In this document: one piece after another, positions 24,401-32,369 of the stretch
How the letters are laid out: every line of letters starts with the position of its first letter
Position numbering within the stretch: the stretch's first letter is position 1
Assembly (NCBI RefSeq): GCF_963678635.1
Contig: NC_087069.1
Location: 40,354,831 to 40,418,830, forward strand
Length of the DNA: 64,000 bases
Direction of reading: 5' to 3'
From: Symsagittifera roscoffensis
Taxonomy: Eukaryota > Xenacoelomorpha > Acoela > Convolutidae
Notes under the pieces: model-generated
The model's input: only the letters and a program-made list of their open reading frames with translations
Told to the model about the DNA's origin: nothing
Database searches by the model: none
Position numbers and translations under genes: made by a program

Positions 24401-27400
24401 AAATAAAACAAGGTTAAAAAATCAAAATAAAAGGTAAAACTAATAAAATTATATCAGCCGGAACCGAACCCTTGACCTCGAGATTAAGAATCATACATCA
24501 TCGCATCTGCCCCATGGTCGCTTGACAATAGGAAAACACGCCAGCAATAAAACAGATCCACAAATTGAAGGTCCCAACATCGTCGGTGGTCGGAACAATG
24601 AACTCTGTTCGTTATGTTCATAAATTGGCTGCATTTTTCGCCAACTAATGAGCGAAACGATGAGATTTAATTGATCAAACCACCGAAGAAGTAAAACTTC
24701 AATTAAATGATTAGCTCATAGTGAAAATTTATTTATGGTCAATTATTTCACGTCATAATTTGAATAGGATTGAACAAAACTTCAATTAAACCATTGCTTC
24801 TGAGTGGATGTTTTTTTTTCTAGTGAACCAATTGATTTCATGTCCTGATTTGTGGCCTTATGCACTAACGGTCCAGAATCATTATTTCTTCATCTATTGA
24901 TCTAAAATTATGTGCTTGAATCTGATTGGCTAATTAGCGAATCAAGTTAACACGGGTTTTTCAAGCATTTCAATTATGTGTAACGCTCCTCCAGAGCTCC
25001 AAACAGATTAATATACGAGAAAACTGCTTATTTATAAGATATAAGAAAACAAAACGAAAAGAACGCAACGGTAACAATAGACGGGGGCATCCAACAAAGC
25101 TTTTGATTTCAAAAATTGAACAATAAAATAACTTCAATTTAAAGATTATTTTATAACTAAATGTTCAAATCCCCAAAACTACTGGGCTTCAGATCTTCTT
25201 ATTTTGAACTCAGAAAAACCCTAAAATGGCCGACAGCATACAACTGCTTTTTCTATGTTTAACGATCTTATGGCAAATTCGCAGAATTCATGAATAAGAG
25301 CCTTGTTTAACTTAGTTCATTCTTTTTATTGACCCGTATGTGAATTGCTCGCTGCCATCAAAAACAGTGTAATTAATTTAGAAAAACAAGACTTTTTTCA
25401 TAATTTCATTTTGAGTTTGATGAAAGTTTTTTAATGTGAAAAAACGTCACCTTCAAAAACAATTTGAGCAATAATATTAGGATGACATCCAGATCTGCAA
25501 CTGAGTCCTTGACTTCACCCCACCAATGGTTCGACCCTAACTTTGGTTCGTACACAGAGACCCTAACTTTGGTTCGTACACAGTACTTCGTCAAGACAGA
25601 CCAGCCAACAGAGAAGGAGGCGGCTTGGCCTTCCTCATCCACGAAGACATTGTGTACACCCCAATGCAACTACCACAAGATGGGACTATGGAGTGCATGG
25701 GTATCAAAGTAGACCACAATAACACCTCGTTCAGGGTCATAAATTACTACATCCCACCCACTAGCTCATGCCCCGAAGGGTACAGCGCCTCTATAGAGCC
25801 GCTTCTGAAAACAGACAATACCCTCGTACTAGGAGATGCCAATGCGCACGACCCCCTTTGGCACTCACCACTAGTCGACACTCGAAGCAACAAGTTAGCA
25901 GGGGAAATCGAGTTTTCTGAATACGGAGTTCTCAATGAAAACACTCCCACTAGGCTCCCATCTAACAACCAGCCGGCGTCACCGGACGTCTCTTTAGCCT
26001 CAATGTCTCTGCTAACCTCAGCAGAATGGAGCACTGAGACATCCCTCAGCTCTGACCACTTGCCAATCACCATCAAACTGGCAATGAGCTCCGCGACGAC
26101 ACCAGTTAGATCAGTCAAGAAAACCTACACCAATCTCGCCAAGGCCGACTGGGAAGCTTTCTCAGCCGAAGTGGAAACCATCATACACTCGTCCAGGAGT
26201 ATAAACAGACCTTCTAAGGCCTTAATTGGCGCGCCTGGCGTGAGCTGCAGAAGTCAAACTAGGGGGGGGGGGGTTGGGATTGGGCGAACCTCAGATCCCG
26301 GATGTGTACTCTGGCGAACGCCTCCTGAGAGACGCTATCAATACAGCATCCAAACATCACATCCCTTCTGGCCGCCGCAAGGATGTGATACCCCAACTTC
26401 CGGAGTCAGCTTCCAGATGGATCATCGAACGTGACAACTTCCGTTCTCATGACCCGATTTCATCGGAGATCGAGATTCTGAACAACCGCATTCAGATGGC
26501 CATCCGACAGAGCAAAACAGCCAAATGGAGGGAGTTCGTCAGCAGTTTCGACCACCGGACCGACGCAGCAAAACTTTGGAGGACGATAAAAGCGCTGGAC
26601 AACAAGACGAGCAAACAGCGGAGAAACCAGCCTATCAAGTTCAAGGGGAAAAAGAGGAAGAAGACGTTCACCTCCGCAAAAGACCTGGCACACAGATTCA
26701 ACAAGCAGTTCACCACCCCGAGGCCCCACACGACGTCGCAAGCCTACAGGACCATCACCAAGAGTATCCAAAACAGGTCCCTCGAAGACCATCCGACAAT
26801 CACCACAACCCAGGTGATCAAGGCACTGAAGAAAGCGAAAAACTCGAAAGCCACAGGCCCAGATGGCATCACAATGATCCATCTTAAACACCTGGGACCC
26901 AAAGCCATAGAACATCTGACGAGCACGTTCAACCTGTCGATTTCAAGAAGTCAAATACCCGCCATCTGGAAGACTTCTATCATTATTCCACTACTGAAGC
27001 CAGGAAAACCCGCCAACGAGAGTGCCTCGTACCGGCCGATATCACTTCTTTGCCCCGCAGTCAAGATACTCGAGAAGTGCCTTCTTCCGATACTCCAGAA
27101 ACACCTCAAGACGGCAGAACATCAACACGGCTTCAGACCGCGACACTCAACAGTCACAGCGCTCAATGAGCTATCAACTGCAATCGCAGACGGCTTCAAT
27201 CAACGAAAACCCGCTGCCCGTACTGTTCTCGTTGCATTAGACCTCTCGAAAGCTTTCGATACTGTGTGTCACGCTACCCTCAAGCTGATTAACGAGTCCA
27301 CGCTTCCAGGAGCACTTGAACGCTGGTTAGCCACGTACCTGCACGGTAGACAGGCCCGCACACTGTTCAGAGACACGCTGTCAAGCAGTCGTATTGTCAG

Positions 27401-30400
27401 ATTTGGAGTTCCACAAGGATCGGTTGTGGCTCCTAAGCTGTTCAATTTCTACGTGGCAGATGCTCCAATGCCTCCACCGACAATTTTCTTAGTATCCTAT
27501 GCCGACGACTTCACAGTTTTCGCCCTTGGGACCGACATAGAGACACTAAGCAAAGACATCAACAGCTACCTGACGACGCTCTGCAATTTTCTAGACTCTC
27601 GAGATTTGGAGGTTTCAACACCGAAATGTTCCGTCACGCTCTTCACGCCCAGCACCAAAGAACACAAAATCACACCAGACGTGAAGATCAACGAGCCCTC
27701 ATTCTGGCGAAAACACCGAAAATACTAGGCGTCACCTTCGATACAGCCCTGACATTCGGCCCACACTGCAAACTAGCCGCAGCTAGAGGAAGGAGCAGAG
27801 TGAATGTCTTGAAAGCGCTGGCAGGAACTACCTGGGGACAGAGCAAGGAAACCCTCATAGTAGCCTACCAAGCCTTCATCAGGCCCATCTTAGAGTACGC
27901 ATCACCAGTCTGGACTCCGATCGCTGCACAGACCCACGTAGAAACACTGCAGAAAGTCCAAAACTCAGCCCTAAGAGTGGCCACAGGATGCACCACGATG
28001 ACCGCTATCCAGCACCTGCACGACGAGACAAAAATCCTACCTGTCAGGCGGCATATCCGTATGAAAGCAGTCCAGCACCAGCTAGCCCATCATCTCGAAG
28101 GACACCCTGGCAACAGGCTGCTAGACCGACCGGAACCGCCCAGAAACATGAAGGAAACGCTCTTCAGCAGGTACGAGAGGTACGTCACTGCACTCCTCGA
28201 AACATCCGACTCAGAAGAAGACGACGACACGCACGTTACCGAAGAGGACTACAGAGGGCTCCTCAAAAAAGTGCACACAAATGAGGTCAAAGACGCCCTA
28301 GACAACCGGGACAACAACAAAGTGCTCGACGAACCAGCCCCCAAACTGAGCAAGGATGAATTACGACTGCCGAGAGGTACCAGACGGACCCTTGCCCAGT
28401 TGCGGAGCGGTTACTCCCCATTCCTACAAAGCTACCTACACAGACTAGACGAATCAACCCCAGAAACATGCCCACAGTGCAACTCAGAAACCCACACAAC
28501 GGGTCACCTATTCAGGTGCAGCGCAAACCCGACTACACTCACCCCCCACGCACTCTGGGAAAACCCGATCGAGGCAGCTGCTTTCCTGCAACTCGATACA
28601 GAAGAAGCCACAAATGACGGACAAGAGGAGGGCCAAACTACGGGCACCTAGGCAACAACAACCAATGGTTCGACAATTTCAAACTTTGAGAAGTATTTCT
28701 GAACTTTAAAACTCCTCAAAATTTTGGAAAAATCATCGAAAAGTCATTTCTAGGAAAGTGAGATGCGTTGAGCAAAACATTGAAAAACGTCGTCTTGGAT
28801 AATGAAATGAGTTCAGCAGTCACATTCGGAGGACAGATTTTCAACCCATGAATTTTACCCGGGCAGCACCCAGCTATAGGGTTGTAAAATTCCAATTTTG
28901 TAAAAGTTTTATATCTCAGTTTTGATAACTTTTGAACAAACTAAAAAAACGCCGTATTTAGTAAACTAAAGTATTAGAAAAACCTAAACACGAATACCCT
29001 GACATCACTCAACTACAGAGTTAGGATTTTCAAATTTTATCAAAATTTGTAAATCTAAAAATTTCTGAAAAATCATAAAAAACGTTCTTCTCGAAAACTT
29101 AATGGATTTGAGCAGCCATATTTGCAGGCAAAAATTGCAAGACGAGAGTATCTTGACAGTACCCAACTACAGGGCTGGGAATTTCAGATTCTGTGAAGTT
29201 TTTTTTTAATAATTTTTCTGAAAATTTTTGAAAAAATCTCAAAAATCGTCGTATCTCGTAAACTAAAAAAAATTTGTGTATTCAGAAGTGAAGGCCAAAC
29301 TCGCAACACCTGTGGGAACCCTGACATACTACCACTATTGAGTTGCTAATTGAAAACTTGGTGAAACAAATATCGATTTCAAACTGGAAACACGAAAATA
29401 AATTTCTTAACCATTGCAATATACGATATAGCTTACACGTGAAAAAATTCTTTTGTTAAGCGAACCAAAATAATACTTTGTAAAAGCTTAAAGACGGTAA
29501 GATACTGAATCCCGAATTTAAATATGTAATAGAAATAGTTTTCAATTAGATAAATTTATAAATTTATTAGCCGAAATGAAAAAAAAAAAAAGATTTTTTG
29601 TTTTTTCAAGCTATTTTACTGAACTTTTCTCATCTGGGCAAGGTTTCACAAGTGACTCAAAAAATTTTTGATTATTTTAAGTTCAACTTTTTCGGTAATT
29701 TTAGCTAATATTTTTATCTTCTGGAAATGTTGATCGGAATGCCTGAACGCCGTGTTGCTTGAATTTGATTGACTAAAATTAGCCAATCAGATTCCACCGC
29801 ATAAAAATCAGGTTAAGATACAGAAAATTTATTTAGGGCCGCTTAGTGCATAGTACCCTTTCAATCAAAACTTTCCACTGTCTAAAGAAAACTTTTAAAA
29901 TTCTTTAAATTTTTTAAAACTCGTATCTGACTTACCTCTTGTGGCAATTGACCCCACACCCCTCGCACTTAAGTCCCTGTCTCACCAAGCCGAACAGCAT
30001 CTGGCCGCAGAAGTCGCAGAATGCGGGACTCTTGTAGCTGTGCACGAAGAGAGAATGCGGCTTAATCTGGAAGTCGGCACTACGCACTTTGCCTGAAATA
30101 ATTATCAAGATAGCTTCTTTGCAAAGCAACACAGATACAAAATTTTCCAGGTTTGGAAGACCATCTTGTTTGACGGCTATATTTGAATGCAAATAGTAAC
30201 AAATTCTTTATAGAGAACTTTTCTTTTTTTTGTCGCTGAAAATGGTGGGGAAGGCTTTAGTACAGCAGATATGTGCGTTTCAGATGTGTGGACTAAAATT
30301 TTGTCCGGAAAATTTTGAAGTTGATGGCCTGAAATAAGACTGAAATAGCTAAGCCTATCGACCTCAAGGCGAAGATGATTAAGCTAGAGAAACGCCAATC

Positions 30401-32369
30401 AACCACATTATAAACTACCCTTCATACTGACAAAGTAGTATGCTAATCAATATGTAAAGTCTTGAGTTTGTCTGTTGTCCTTGAGATCTTTCACACCTAC
30501 ATCAATATATCGTATGAATACAACAAAAACAAAGTTGACCTGAAATGACGATCTCTATGAGGTCATCTTCTGCAACATCAGTGGTGTGGCTGATCAGTCG
30601 GAGGATGTTGCCGTCTGACATGTCGTGCTTGAAGAGGAGGATCTTGTCCGCAATGCCACTGTTGTACAGTCCGTGCTCTGGGAACTAAATAAATAACAAA
30701 CGGGTTATATGGTATTCTCAGAAGCGGATAGGAGGGGTGGGTTATTCTCAGAAGAGGACATGTGTTTGGGGGGGGGGTCCCTCCCTACCTAAGTGATTCG
30801 AAACCCTTGCTACCCAAAGGGTTTCTATAAGTTACTATAGTTAATGTGGCTAATGCAGTCTTGTTTGAGCTTCGAACATATCAACAAAAAATTCCAGAAA
30901 AAAGGACGACTCAAATTTTCAATCACAAATTGAATGAAGTGGCCCTCTTTCAAAACAGTCAATTAAATTTCATTTATTTAGCACGCAAAAAAAGGGTTCA
31001 AAATGAACTCTAGTTCACAAAATGCAGATGCATGTGGTCTCCGAGAGCAAAAATTAAGCAATCTATTCCTTAACTCTTCCTTAATTTTTGCGGCTGGGTT
31101 TCCAATATTCTACAAAAAGTATATCCATGCTAATTATTTACACAGATGCGAAGCTGCGCTTTGCAAACATTAGCGAGAAAACGACAAAAAACAGCTCTAT
31201 AAAAATTTAGAAATAATTACGAAAAATTAGAAACAAGCCTCAAATTAGTAAAACCTTTGCTATGCCTCGGACTCGATGCTACGAAATTTCCAAAGCTACA
31301 TATCGTGATTAGGTTTTCATTTTTCCCCACCTGCGAATTTTGACAACTAAATTTTTTTTTTCACATTGTCCGATTGTTATGAAAACAAACACGCGGTCTA
31401 ATTAGGCCATGATAAACATTTTCAGTCAGCATATTAACCTTTTAAACCCACTCATTGCACCATAAAATTGATGCTCGTGCGAGATGTGGGGGAGAGAAAA
31501 AAAAGCTCGTGATTATAGCAAAATGGCCCGAAAATGAGCACTTTTATTTGCGAGTAAGGGCCGAAAAAAGTGTAGTCATACTAATTCACTACCCTCGCTA
31601 GCTCCCTACTGTTACCACGGCTAATAGATGTATAAAGTAGATTAGCTGATGCATTGCGATAACCTAGTGGTTTCATTCTCGTTTAAAATTTCTGAAAGTT
31701 TCTTTTAACTGCCACGAATGCTCTAACAGTCGATCGCGTCAATCATTTAGGAACCTTCACTAGAAATCAAGAAACTTGAAATCTTTGTTTTCTACCTTAC
31801 CTTACACAATCAGCTAGTAGTGTAAACTAACCCAACCCTGGCTCTTGCTTTCAATGAAAAAATGAACTTAAAAATCTTCTAACATCATCTGCATAGATTT
31901 AGGCTACCTTGCTGTCCATAAACTGGATCGCGAAAGATTTGAAGTCCAGCAACGAAGTCAACTGACCAATATCGACTTCAACCGATTCTCTCACCAACCC
32001 TTGTTGTAATTGGAACTTGATATAATTCGGACTTCCGTAACCAGTTTGGTGAGTACCAGTATCATTCCCACTTCCCGGCTGGTTCTGAGAGGATCCAAAC
32101 GACGCTGCCGATGTCGCCGCTGCCAGTGTTTGCGTCGCGATTGCACTTCCTATACTTCCGGCAGTCAGTCCGGCAGCACTCGACGCCGCGCGGGAGGGTA
32201 CCGGCGACAAAGGAATCGGATTTCCATTTGAGTTCAGTCTTTGCGCTTTCACATGTGTAGAAACAAAAAGAGTGTTGACCTTTTCTGATGAGCTTGACCG
32301 ACCTGGACTGGCAGAGTTTGTTTGTTTTTGTTTATCTGGTGCTTCTTCTTCAACTGATTTCAGCTCCAT
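243..32369 (-). CDS. PRKD: Protein kinase D gene, 11 exons, 3' end outside window
   Basis: PRKD is a diacylglycerol-activated Ser/Thr kinase acting at the Golgi and plasma membrane downstream of PKC. Coding exons are joined at 31908-32369, 30540-30684, 29936-30092, 19237-19387, 15818-16123, 14807-14992, 12430-12532, 9955-10032, 9427-9626, 6165-6481 and 243-450, giving 771 codons with every splice phase matching. Order: Ser/Ala/Gly-rich N-terminus, family-specific N-terminal region (about 118-202), complete C1a (H215, C228, C231, C245, C248, H253, C256, C264), long linker, complete C1b (H472, C485, C488, C502, C505, H510, C513, C521), acidic Ser/Gly-rich stretch and start of the PH domain (from about 727). 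The rest of PH and the kinase domain must lie left of position 243. All junctions are GT-AG except intron 6 (GC donor). The C1-C1-PH order plus the conserved [11 protein letters not shown] lead-in identify PKD rather than PKC. Vertebrates have three paralogues; which one this matches cannot be told. Confidence 0.95.
1128..1235 (+). repeat. SINE second family, + strand copy
   Basis: It runs ACGTCTCCGCGTCTCTGTCG, AAGGCCCATAATGATCCGTG and GCTTGAGGGTAAAGCAACAC, colinear with the reverse complement of 34395-34510. It is truncated before the A box. Confidence 0.75.
2083..2160 (+). repeat. tRNA-like remnant
   Basis: ATTGATAGAGCGGACGCATT followed 50 bases on by CAGGTTCGAACCCT gives A- and B-box-like blocks. 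Arms do not pair well enough for a tRNA gene, so it is taken as a SINE head. Confidence 0.45.
2829..2960 (+). mobile_element. MITE family A copy (partial, CCAAT type)
   Basis: It begins with the stem CCAATCGAAGATTGG followed by a GTAATGAACGCAAG end and an AT-rich body, and is cut off at about 2960 by another repeat. Confidence 0.75.
2965..3186. repeat. Repeat unit preceding a MITE, copy 1
   Basis: GCATAGTCTCACATTGCAGC to GTGCAAGATAAGCC matches 8165-8310 closely, and both are followed by a MITE family A copy after a similar spacer, so the pair looks like a composite repeat. Confidence 0.75.
3187..3615 (+). mobile_element. MITE family A copy, near full length
   Basis: It begins CCAACAGAAAGTT, then GAGTCAATGAACGCA, and ends with the inverse TGCGTTCATTGA at about 3603-3614. 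It includes the shared TTTTTCGTGACCTTTACA block. Non-coding, about 430 bp. Confidence 0.8.
5483..5710. mobile_element. TIR element with subterminal C and G runs
   Basis: GGCTCTTTTCCAG at 5483-5495 is mirrored exactly by CTGGAAAAGAGCC at 5698-5710. Just inside lie a 15-C run (5496-5510) and a complementary 13-G run (5678-5690). The interior is AT-rich and non-coding. AAAATG occurs beside both ends but not at exactly equivalent positions. Confidence 0.75.
6165..6481 (-). CDS. PRKD: PRKD exon 10 (Ser/Asn/Gly/Asp-rich region)
   Basis: It has 105 codons of acidic, Ser/Asn/Gly-rich sequence, open in the required frame. Acceptor TTTAG|GTCGG (phase 0), donor ATTCG|GTAAGT (phase 2); the phase matches exon 11. 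No domain is seen. The length is unusual for the family. Confidence 0.85.
7295..7660. repeat. Dispersed repeat E, uninterrupted copy
   Basis: It matches 50757-50975 plus 51460-51605, including CTACGAATGATGGTGATAT and AGCTAAAGCTGCTTTTCAAC. Non-coding, in PRKD intron 9. Confidence 0.75.
8165..8406. repeat. Repeat unit preceding a MITE, copy 2
   Basis: It matches 2965-3186, including the AATATAGCAAAAATCGATAT block, followed by a MITE family A copy at 8407. Confidence 0.75.
8407..8880 (+). mobile_element. MITE family A copy
   Basis: It starts CCAACAGACAGTT and has the body with ATCACGTTTCTCGTGAC; the right end is diverged. It is followed directly by another copy. Confidence 0.75.
8892..9255 (+). 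mobile_element. MITE family A copy, tandem to the previous one
   Basis: GCGAACAAAAAGTTGG, then AGAGTCAATGAACGCA and the body with GATCACGTTTTTCGTGACC. The right end is eroded near 9250. Confidence 0.75.
9427..9626 (-). CDS. PRKD: PRKD exon 9 (acidic/Gly-rich region)
   Basis: It encodes [17 protein letters not shown] and an acidic [14 protein letters not shown] stretch between C1b and PH, where family members carry an acidic autoregulatory segment. Acceptor TTCAG|AG, donor CAG|GTACTA. Intron 8 (9627-9954) is 328 bp and shows no feature. Confidence 0.88.
9955..10032 (-). CDS. PRKD: PRKD exon 8 (end of C1b)
   Basis: It reads [20 protein letters not shown] and supplies C505, H510, C513 and C521, so C1b is complete. 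It is only 78 nt long. Acceptor TCTAG|AC, donor GAAG|GTGAGC. Confidence 0.94.
10033..12429. other. PRKD intron 7 contents
   Basis: One full MITE family A copy (10725-11167). The Lys-rich open frame at 11636-11878 looks like A-rich DNA rather than a gene. Nothing else recognised. Confidence 0.65.
10725..11167 (+). mobile_element. MITE family A copy, full length
   Basis: It starts GTTAACTGACAGTTGG, then AGAGTAATGAACGCAAG, and ends CTACGTTCATTACTCTTA. Both terminal inverted repeats are intact. Confidence 0.82.
12430..12532 (-). CDS. PRKD: PRKD exon 7 (C1b domain, first part)
   Basis: It encodes H472-x12-C485-x2-C488 and C502 of the second C1 domain ([20 protein letters not shown]). Acceptor TTTAG|GTGCCC, donor AAGG|GTGAGT (phase 1). 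In the family C1b is the higher-affinity phorbol-ester site. Confidence 0.95.
12533..14806. other. PRKD intron 6 contents
   Basis: A GC-AG intron with a MITE fragment (about 12830-13000) and a SINE-like repeat (13222-13460). The rest is AT-rich and anonymous. Confidence 0.65.
13222..13460 (-). repeat. SINE-like repeat
   Basis: The tRNA-like head at about 13380-13450 (GACTCCTAATC anticodon arm, GGAGATTCAAATCC B box) and the shared tail GAGCTTCGCCTCTGCG at 13224-13239 mark the two ends of a copy of about 240 bp. Confidence 0.72.
14807..14992 (-). CDS. PRKD: PRKD exon 6 (linker to C1b, GC donor)
   Basis: A Gly-rich run precedes [11 protein letters not shown], matching the conserved GRPxWLD segment just before PKD C1b. 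The exon ends at AAG|GCAAGT, the canonical form of a GC-AG donor; the next exon begins VPHTF, exactly continuing the C1b start. No GT donor fits this junction. Confidence 0.88.
15178..15531. mobile_element. Long palindrome / foldback element, 173-bp arms
   Basis: Arms 15178-15350 and 15360-15531 are about 96% complementary (six mismatches and one T/A-run length difference) around a 9-nt loop. The outer ends are a T-run and matching A-run next to GG/CC. It sits in PRKD intron 5. A transcript would form a hairpin of about 350 nt. No coding potential and no clear target-site duplication. It may be a foldback transposon or a recent inverted duplication. Confidence 0.92.
15818..16123 (-). CDS. PRKD: PRKD exon 5 (C1a-C1b linker, Ser/Gly-rich)
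   Basis: It is a 102-codon phase 0-0 exon rich in Ser, Thr, Gly and Val, with no domain. Splice signals are clean (TTTCAG|CGT and CCCAG|GTATCT). The frame is open throughout and joins exons 4 and 6. Because it is symmetric and low-complexity it could be a cassette exon skipped in some transcripts. Confidence 0.8.
16254..16279. repeat. 9-bp hairpin AATTCACCC
   Basis: Perfect arms at 16254-16262 and 16271-16279 with an 8-nt loop, in PRKD intron 4 about 130 bp upstream (on the minus strand) of exon 5. Confidence 0.7.
17084..17567 (+). mobile_element. MITE family A copy, full length
   Basis: CCAACAGACAGTTGG stem, AGAGTCAATGAACGCAAG end, GATCACGTTTTTCGTGACC block and a right end with ACTCTTA. 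Confidence 0.82.
18580..19074 (+). mobile_element. MITE family A copy, CCAAT subfamily
   Basis: It starts CCAATCGAAGATTGC and ends CTACGTTCATTACTCTTA. It differs from the CCAAC subfamily by an internal block (CGCGCCATTTCCACGTTCGT, near 18845) shared only with the copy at 55009. Confidence 0.82.
19237..19387 (-). CDS. PRKD: PRKD exon 4 (end of C1a, linker)
   Basis: The frame set by exon 3 reads C256-AYKIPNN-C264, completing C1a, followed by an Arg-rich stretch NNRRRKSSS that in family members leads into a phosphorylated linker. Acceptor TTTAG|GTGT, donor GAACAG|GTTCGT. It is 10.5 kb from exon 3; the matching phase and the completed zinc-ligand pattern make the link secure. Confidence 0.93.
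19461..19524. repeat. 64-bp inverted-repeat unit with 13-bp arms
   Basis: GGTCTCTTTCCAA (19461-19473) is exactly complementary to TTGGAAAGAGACC (19512-19524). It is preceded by a tandem duplication of ATGACGACTCAATTGC (about 19420-19435 and 19445-19460). The core contains ACAATAGTTGC, also found in the 59470-59501 hairpin. Confidence 0.7.
22123..22297 (+). mobile_element. MITE family A copy, 5' half
   Basis: The stem CCAACAGACAGTTGG and AGAGTCAATGAACGCAAGG are intact. The copy is truncated at about 22297 where a SINE-like tail begins. Confidence 0.78.
22298..22515 (-). repeat. SINE-like repeat (tRNA head and GCTTCGCCTC tail)
   Basis: The minus strand starts with a tRNA-like head (B box GGCAGGTTCGAATC, about 22425-22500) and ends with the shared tail AGCTTCACCTCTGTGTC. 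Confidence 0.72.
22636..23715 (-). repeat. Composite repeat with tRNA-like end and 177-bp array
   Basis: The shared GAGGCGAAGC tail lies at 22638, the 177-bp tandem array inside, and a tRNA-like head with B box GGGCTCGAATC at 23640-23705 on the minus strand. Similar order is seen at 36076-36805 (tail, AAGCCG-type blocks, B-box GAGTTCGAATCC). Confidence 0.55.
22815..23290. repeat. 177-bp tandem repeat, about 2.7 units
   Basis: CCGAGC followed by an AAGCCAACAAC-like block recurs at 22824, 23001 and 23178, exactly 177 bp apart, with similar intervening sequence. The short open frames in it on both strands are by-products. The AAGCCGACAA block also occurs at about 23550, 36310 and 55745. Confidence 0.82.
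23880..24100 (+). mobile_element. MITE family A right-half fragment
   Basis: It matches the family from ATTTCGCTGGGAA through AATCACGTTTTTCGTGATC to about AAGAGTCTG; the left half is missing. Other fragments are at about 12830-13000, 51955-52080, 53129-53215 and 58316-58370. Confidence 0.65.
24450..24530 (-). repeat. tRNA-like SINE head
   Basis: The minus strand carries GGGGCAGATGCG (A-box region), TGATTCTTAATCTC and GGGTTCGGTTCC. The same GGGGCAGATGCGAG block is at about 52715, defining a second head subfamily. Confidence 0.65.
25522..25535. repeat. Left target-site duplication of the LINE
   Basis: ACCAATGGTTCGAC is repeated exactly at 28661-28674, on either side of the LINE. Outside the two copies the flanks join into one unit of the surrounding tandem repeat. 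Confidence 0.88.
25585..26262 (+). pseudogene. LINE endonuclease domain remnant
   Basis: The frame reads [20 protein letters not shown], then [21 protein letters not shown] and [12 protein letters not shown], the C-terminal motifs of an apurinic-like (EEP) endonuclease: GDxNAH supplies catalytic Asp/Asn and SDH the final Asp-His pair. The N-terminal third, with the first catalytic residues, is absent through 5' truncation. The frame is lost at a 12-G run at 26262-26273. Confidence 0.9.
26274..27728 (+). pseudogene. LINE reverse transcriptase domain
   Basis: It contains the RT motifs in order: [40 protein letters not shown], motif [32 protein letters not shown] and the catalytic motif [12 protein letters not shown]. 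All catalytic Asp residues are present. The frame shifts near 27693-27710, in the thumb region, where the sequence continues in another frame as [13 protein letters not shown]. Motifs are of the jockey/CR1 group. Confidence 0.95.
27698..28651 (+). pseudogene. LINE C-terminal region with Cys/His motif
   Basis: The frame continues from the thumb ([19 protein letters not shown]) through [10 protein letters not shown] to a conserved tail [20 protein letters not shown], then [17 protein letters not shown], a C-x2-C-x8-H-x3-C motif typical of jockey-like elements, and stops at a TAG at 28649. This frame opens upstream of the shift, so a single indel explains the break. Confidence 0.92.
28661..28674. 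repeat. Right target-site duplication of the LINE
   Basis: This is the second exact copy of the 14-bp direct repeat, immediately after the CAA tail of the LINE. Confidence 0.88.
28675..29350. repeat. Degenerate tandem array, about 150-bp unit
   Basis: Units share a block like CCCAACTACAGGGYTG at about 28867, 29006, 29160 and 29330 and a block like AAAAACGTCGTATCTCGTAAA between them. Spacing varies from 139 to 170 bp. The last part of the left LINE flank (about 25430-25535) is another unit, so the array predates the LINE. No coding potential. Confidence 0.75.
29936..30092 (-). CDS. PRKD: PRKD exon 3 (C1a domain, first part)
   Basis: It carries H215, C228, C231, C245, C248 and H253 of the first cysteine-rich diacylglycerol/phorbol-ester binding domain, including [13 protein letters not shown]. 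Acceptor TTTCAG|GC; donor AAGAG|GTAAG splits the Arg codon that precedes C256. Intron 2 (30093-30539) is short and shows nothing recognisable. Confidence 0.95.
30540..30684 (-). CDS. PRKD: PRKD exon 2 (residues 155-202)
   Basis: It continues the N-terminal region with [19 protein letters not shown] and ends in DLIEIVIS, close to the vertebrate PKD pattern. Acceptor is TTTAG|TTC (phase 0), donor TCAG|GTCAAC (phase 1). Intron 1 (30685-31907) contains a repeat tail at about 31140 and is otherwise anonymous. Confidence 0.93.
31908..32369 (-). CDS. PRKD: PRKD exon 1 (initiator Met, residues 1-154)
   Basis: The ATG at 32369-32367 is preceded by an in-frame TGA five codons upstream and has an AAAATGG context, so it is the likely start. 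Residues 1 to about 115 are low-complexity (Ser, Ala, Thr, Gly). From about residue 118 the conserved PKD N-terminal region begins ([13 protein letters not shown]) and runs to MDSK, where the AAG|GTAGCC donor falls in phase 0. The family usually has an Ala/Pro-rich N-terminus here, so the low complexity is expected although the sequence itself is not conserved. Confidence 0.92.

Larger units (their letters stand above)
25536..28660 (+). mobile_element. Jockey-like non-LTR retrotransposon, 5'-truncated, dead
   Basis: The element lacks the first part of its endonuclease domain but keeps the EN C-terminus, the whole reverse transcriptase core and a C-terminal Cys/His region, spread over three frames. 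It is bounded by a 14-bp direct repeat (25522-25535 and 28661-28674) and ends in a short CAA-repeat tail. 5' truncation, direct repeats and a simple tail are the marks of target-primed reverse transcription. It lies antisense in PRKD intron 3. GC content (about 52%) is far above the flanks. A 26-bp direct duplication at its 5' junction (25535-25560, 25561-25583) may have arisen during integration. Confidence 0.95.
19388..29935. other. PRKD intron 3 contents (10.5 kb)
   Basis: It holds the 19461 inverted repeat, MITE copies (22123, 23880), SINE-like repeats, the 177-bp array, the LINE and its host tandem array. 19540-21000 and 21070-22000 are anonymous AT-rich DNA with no feature seen. Confidence 0.65.

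Noticed and set aside
25747-26118. Minus-strand open frames across the LINE (also 26460-26915 and 28287-28499)
   Set aside because: They are shadows of the GC-rich LINE coding strand, which has clear endonuclease and RT motifs.
32010-32231. Plus-strand Arg-rich open frame
   Set aside because: It is the complement of PRKD exon 1.
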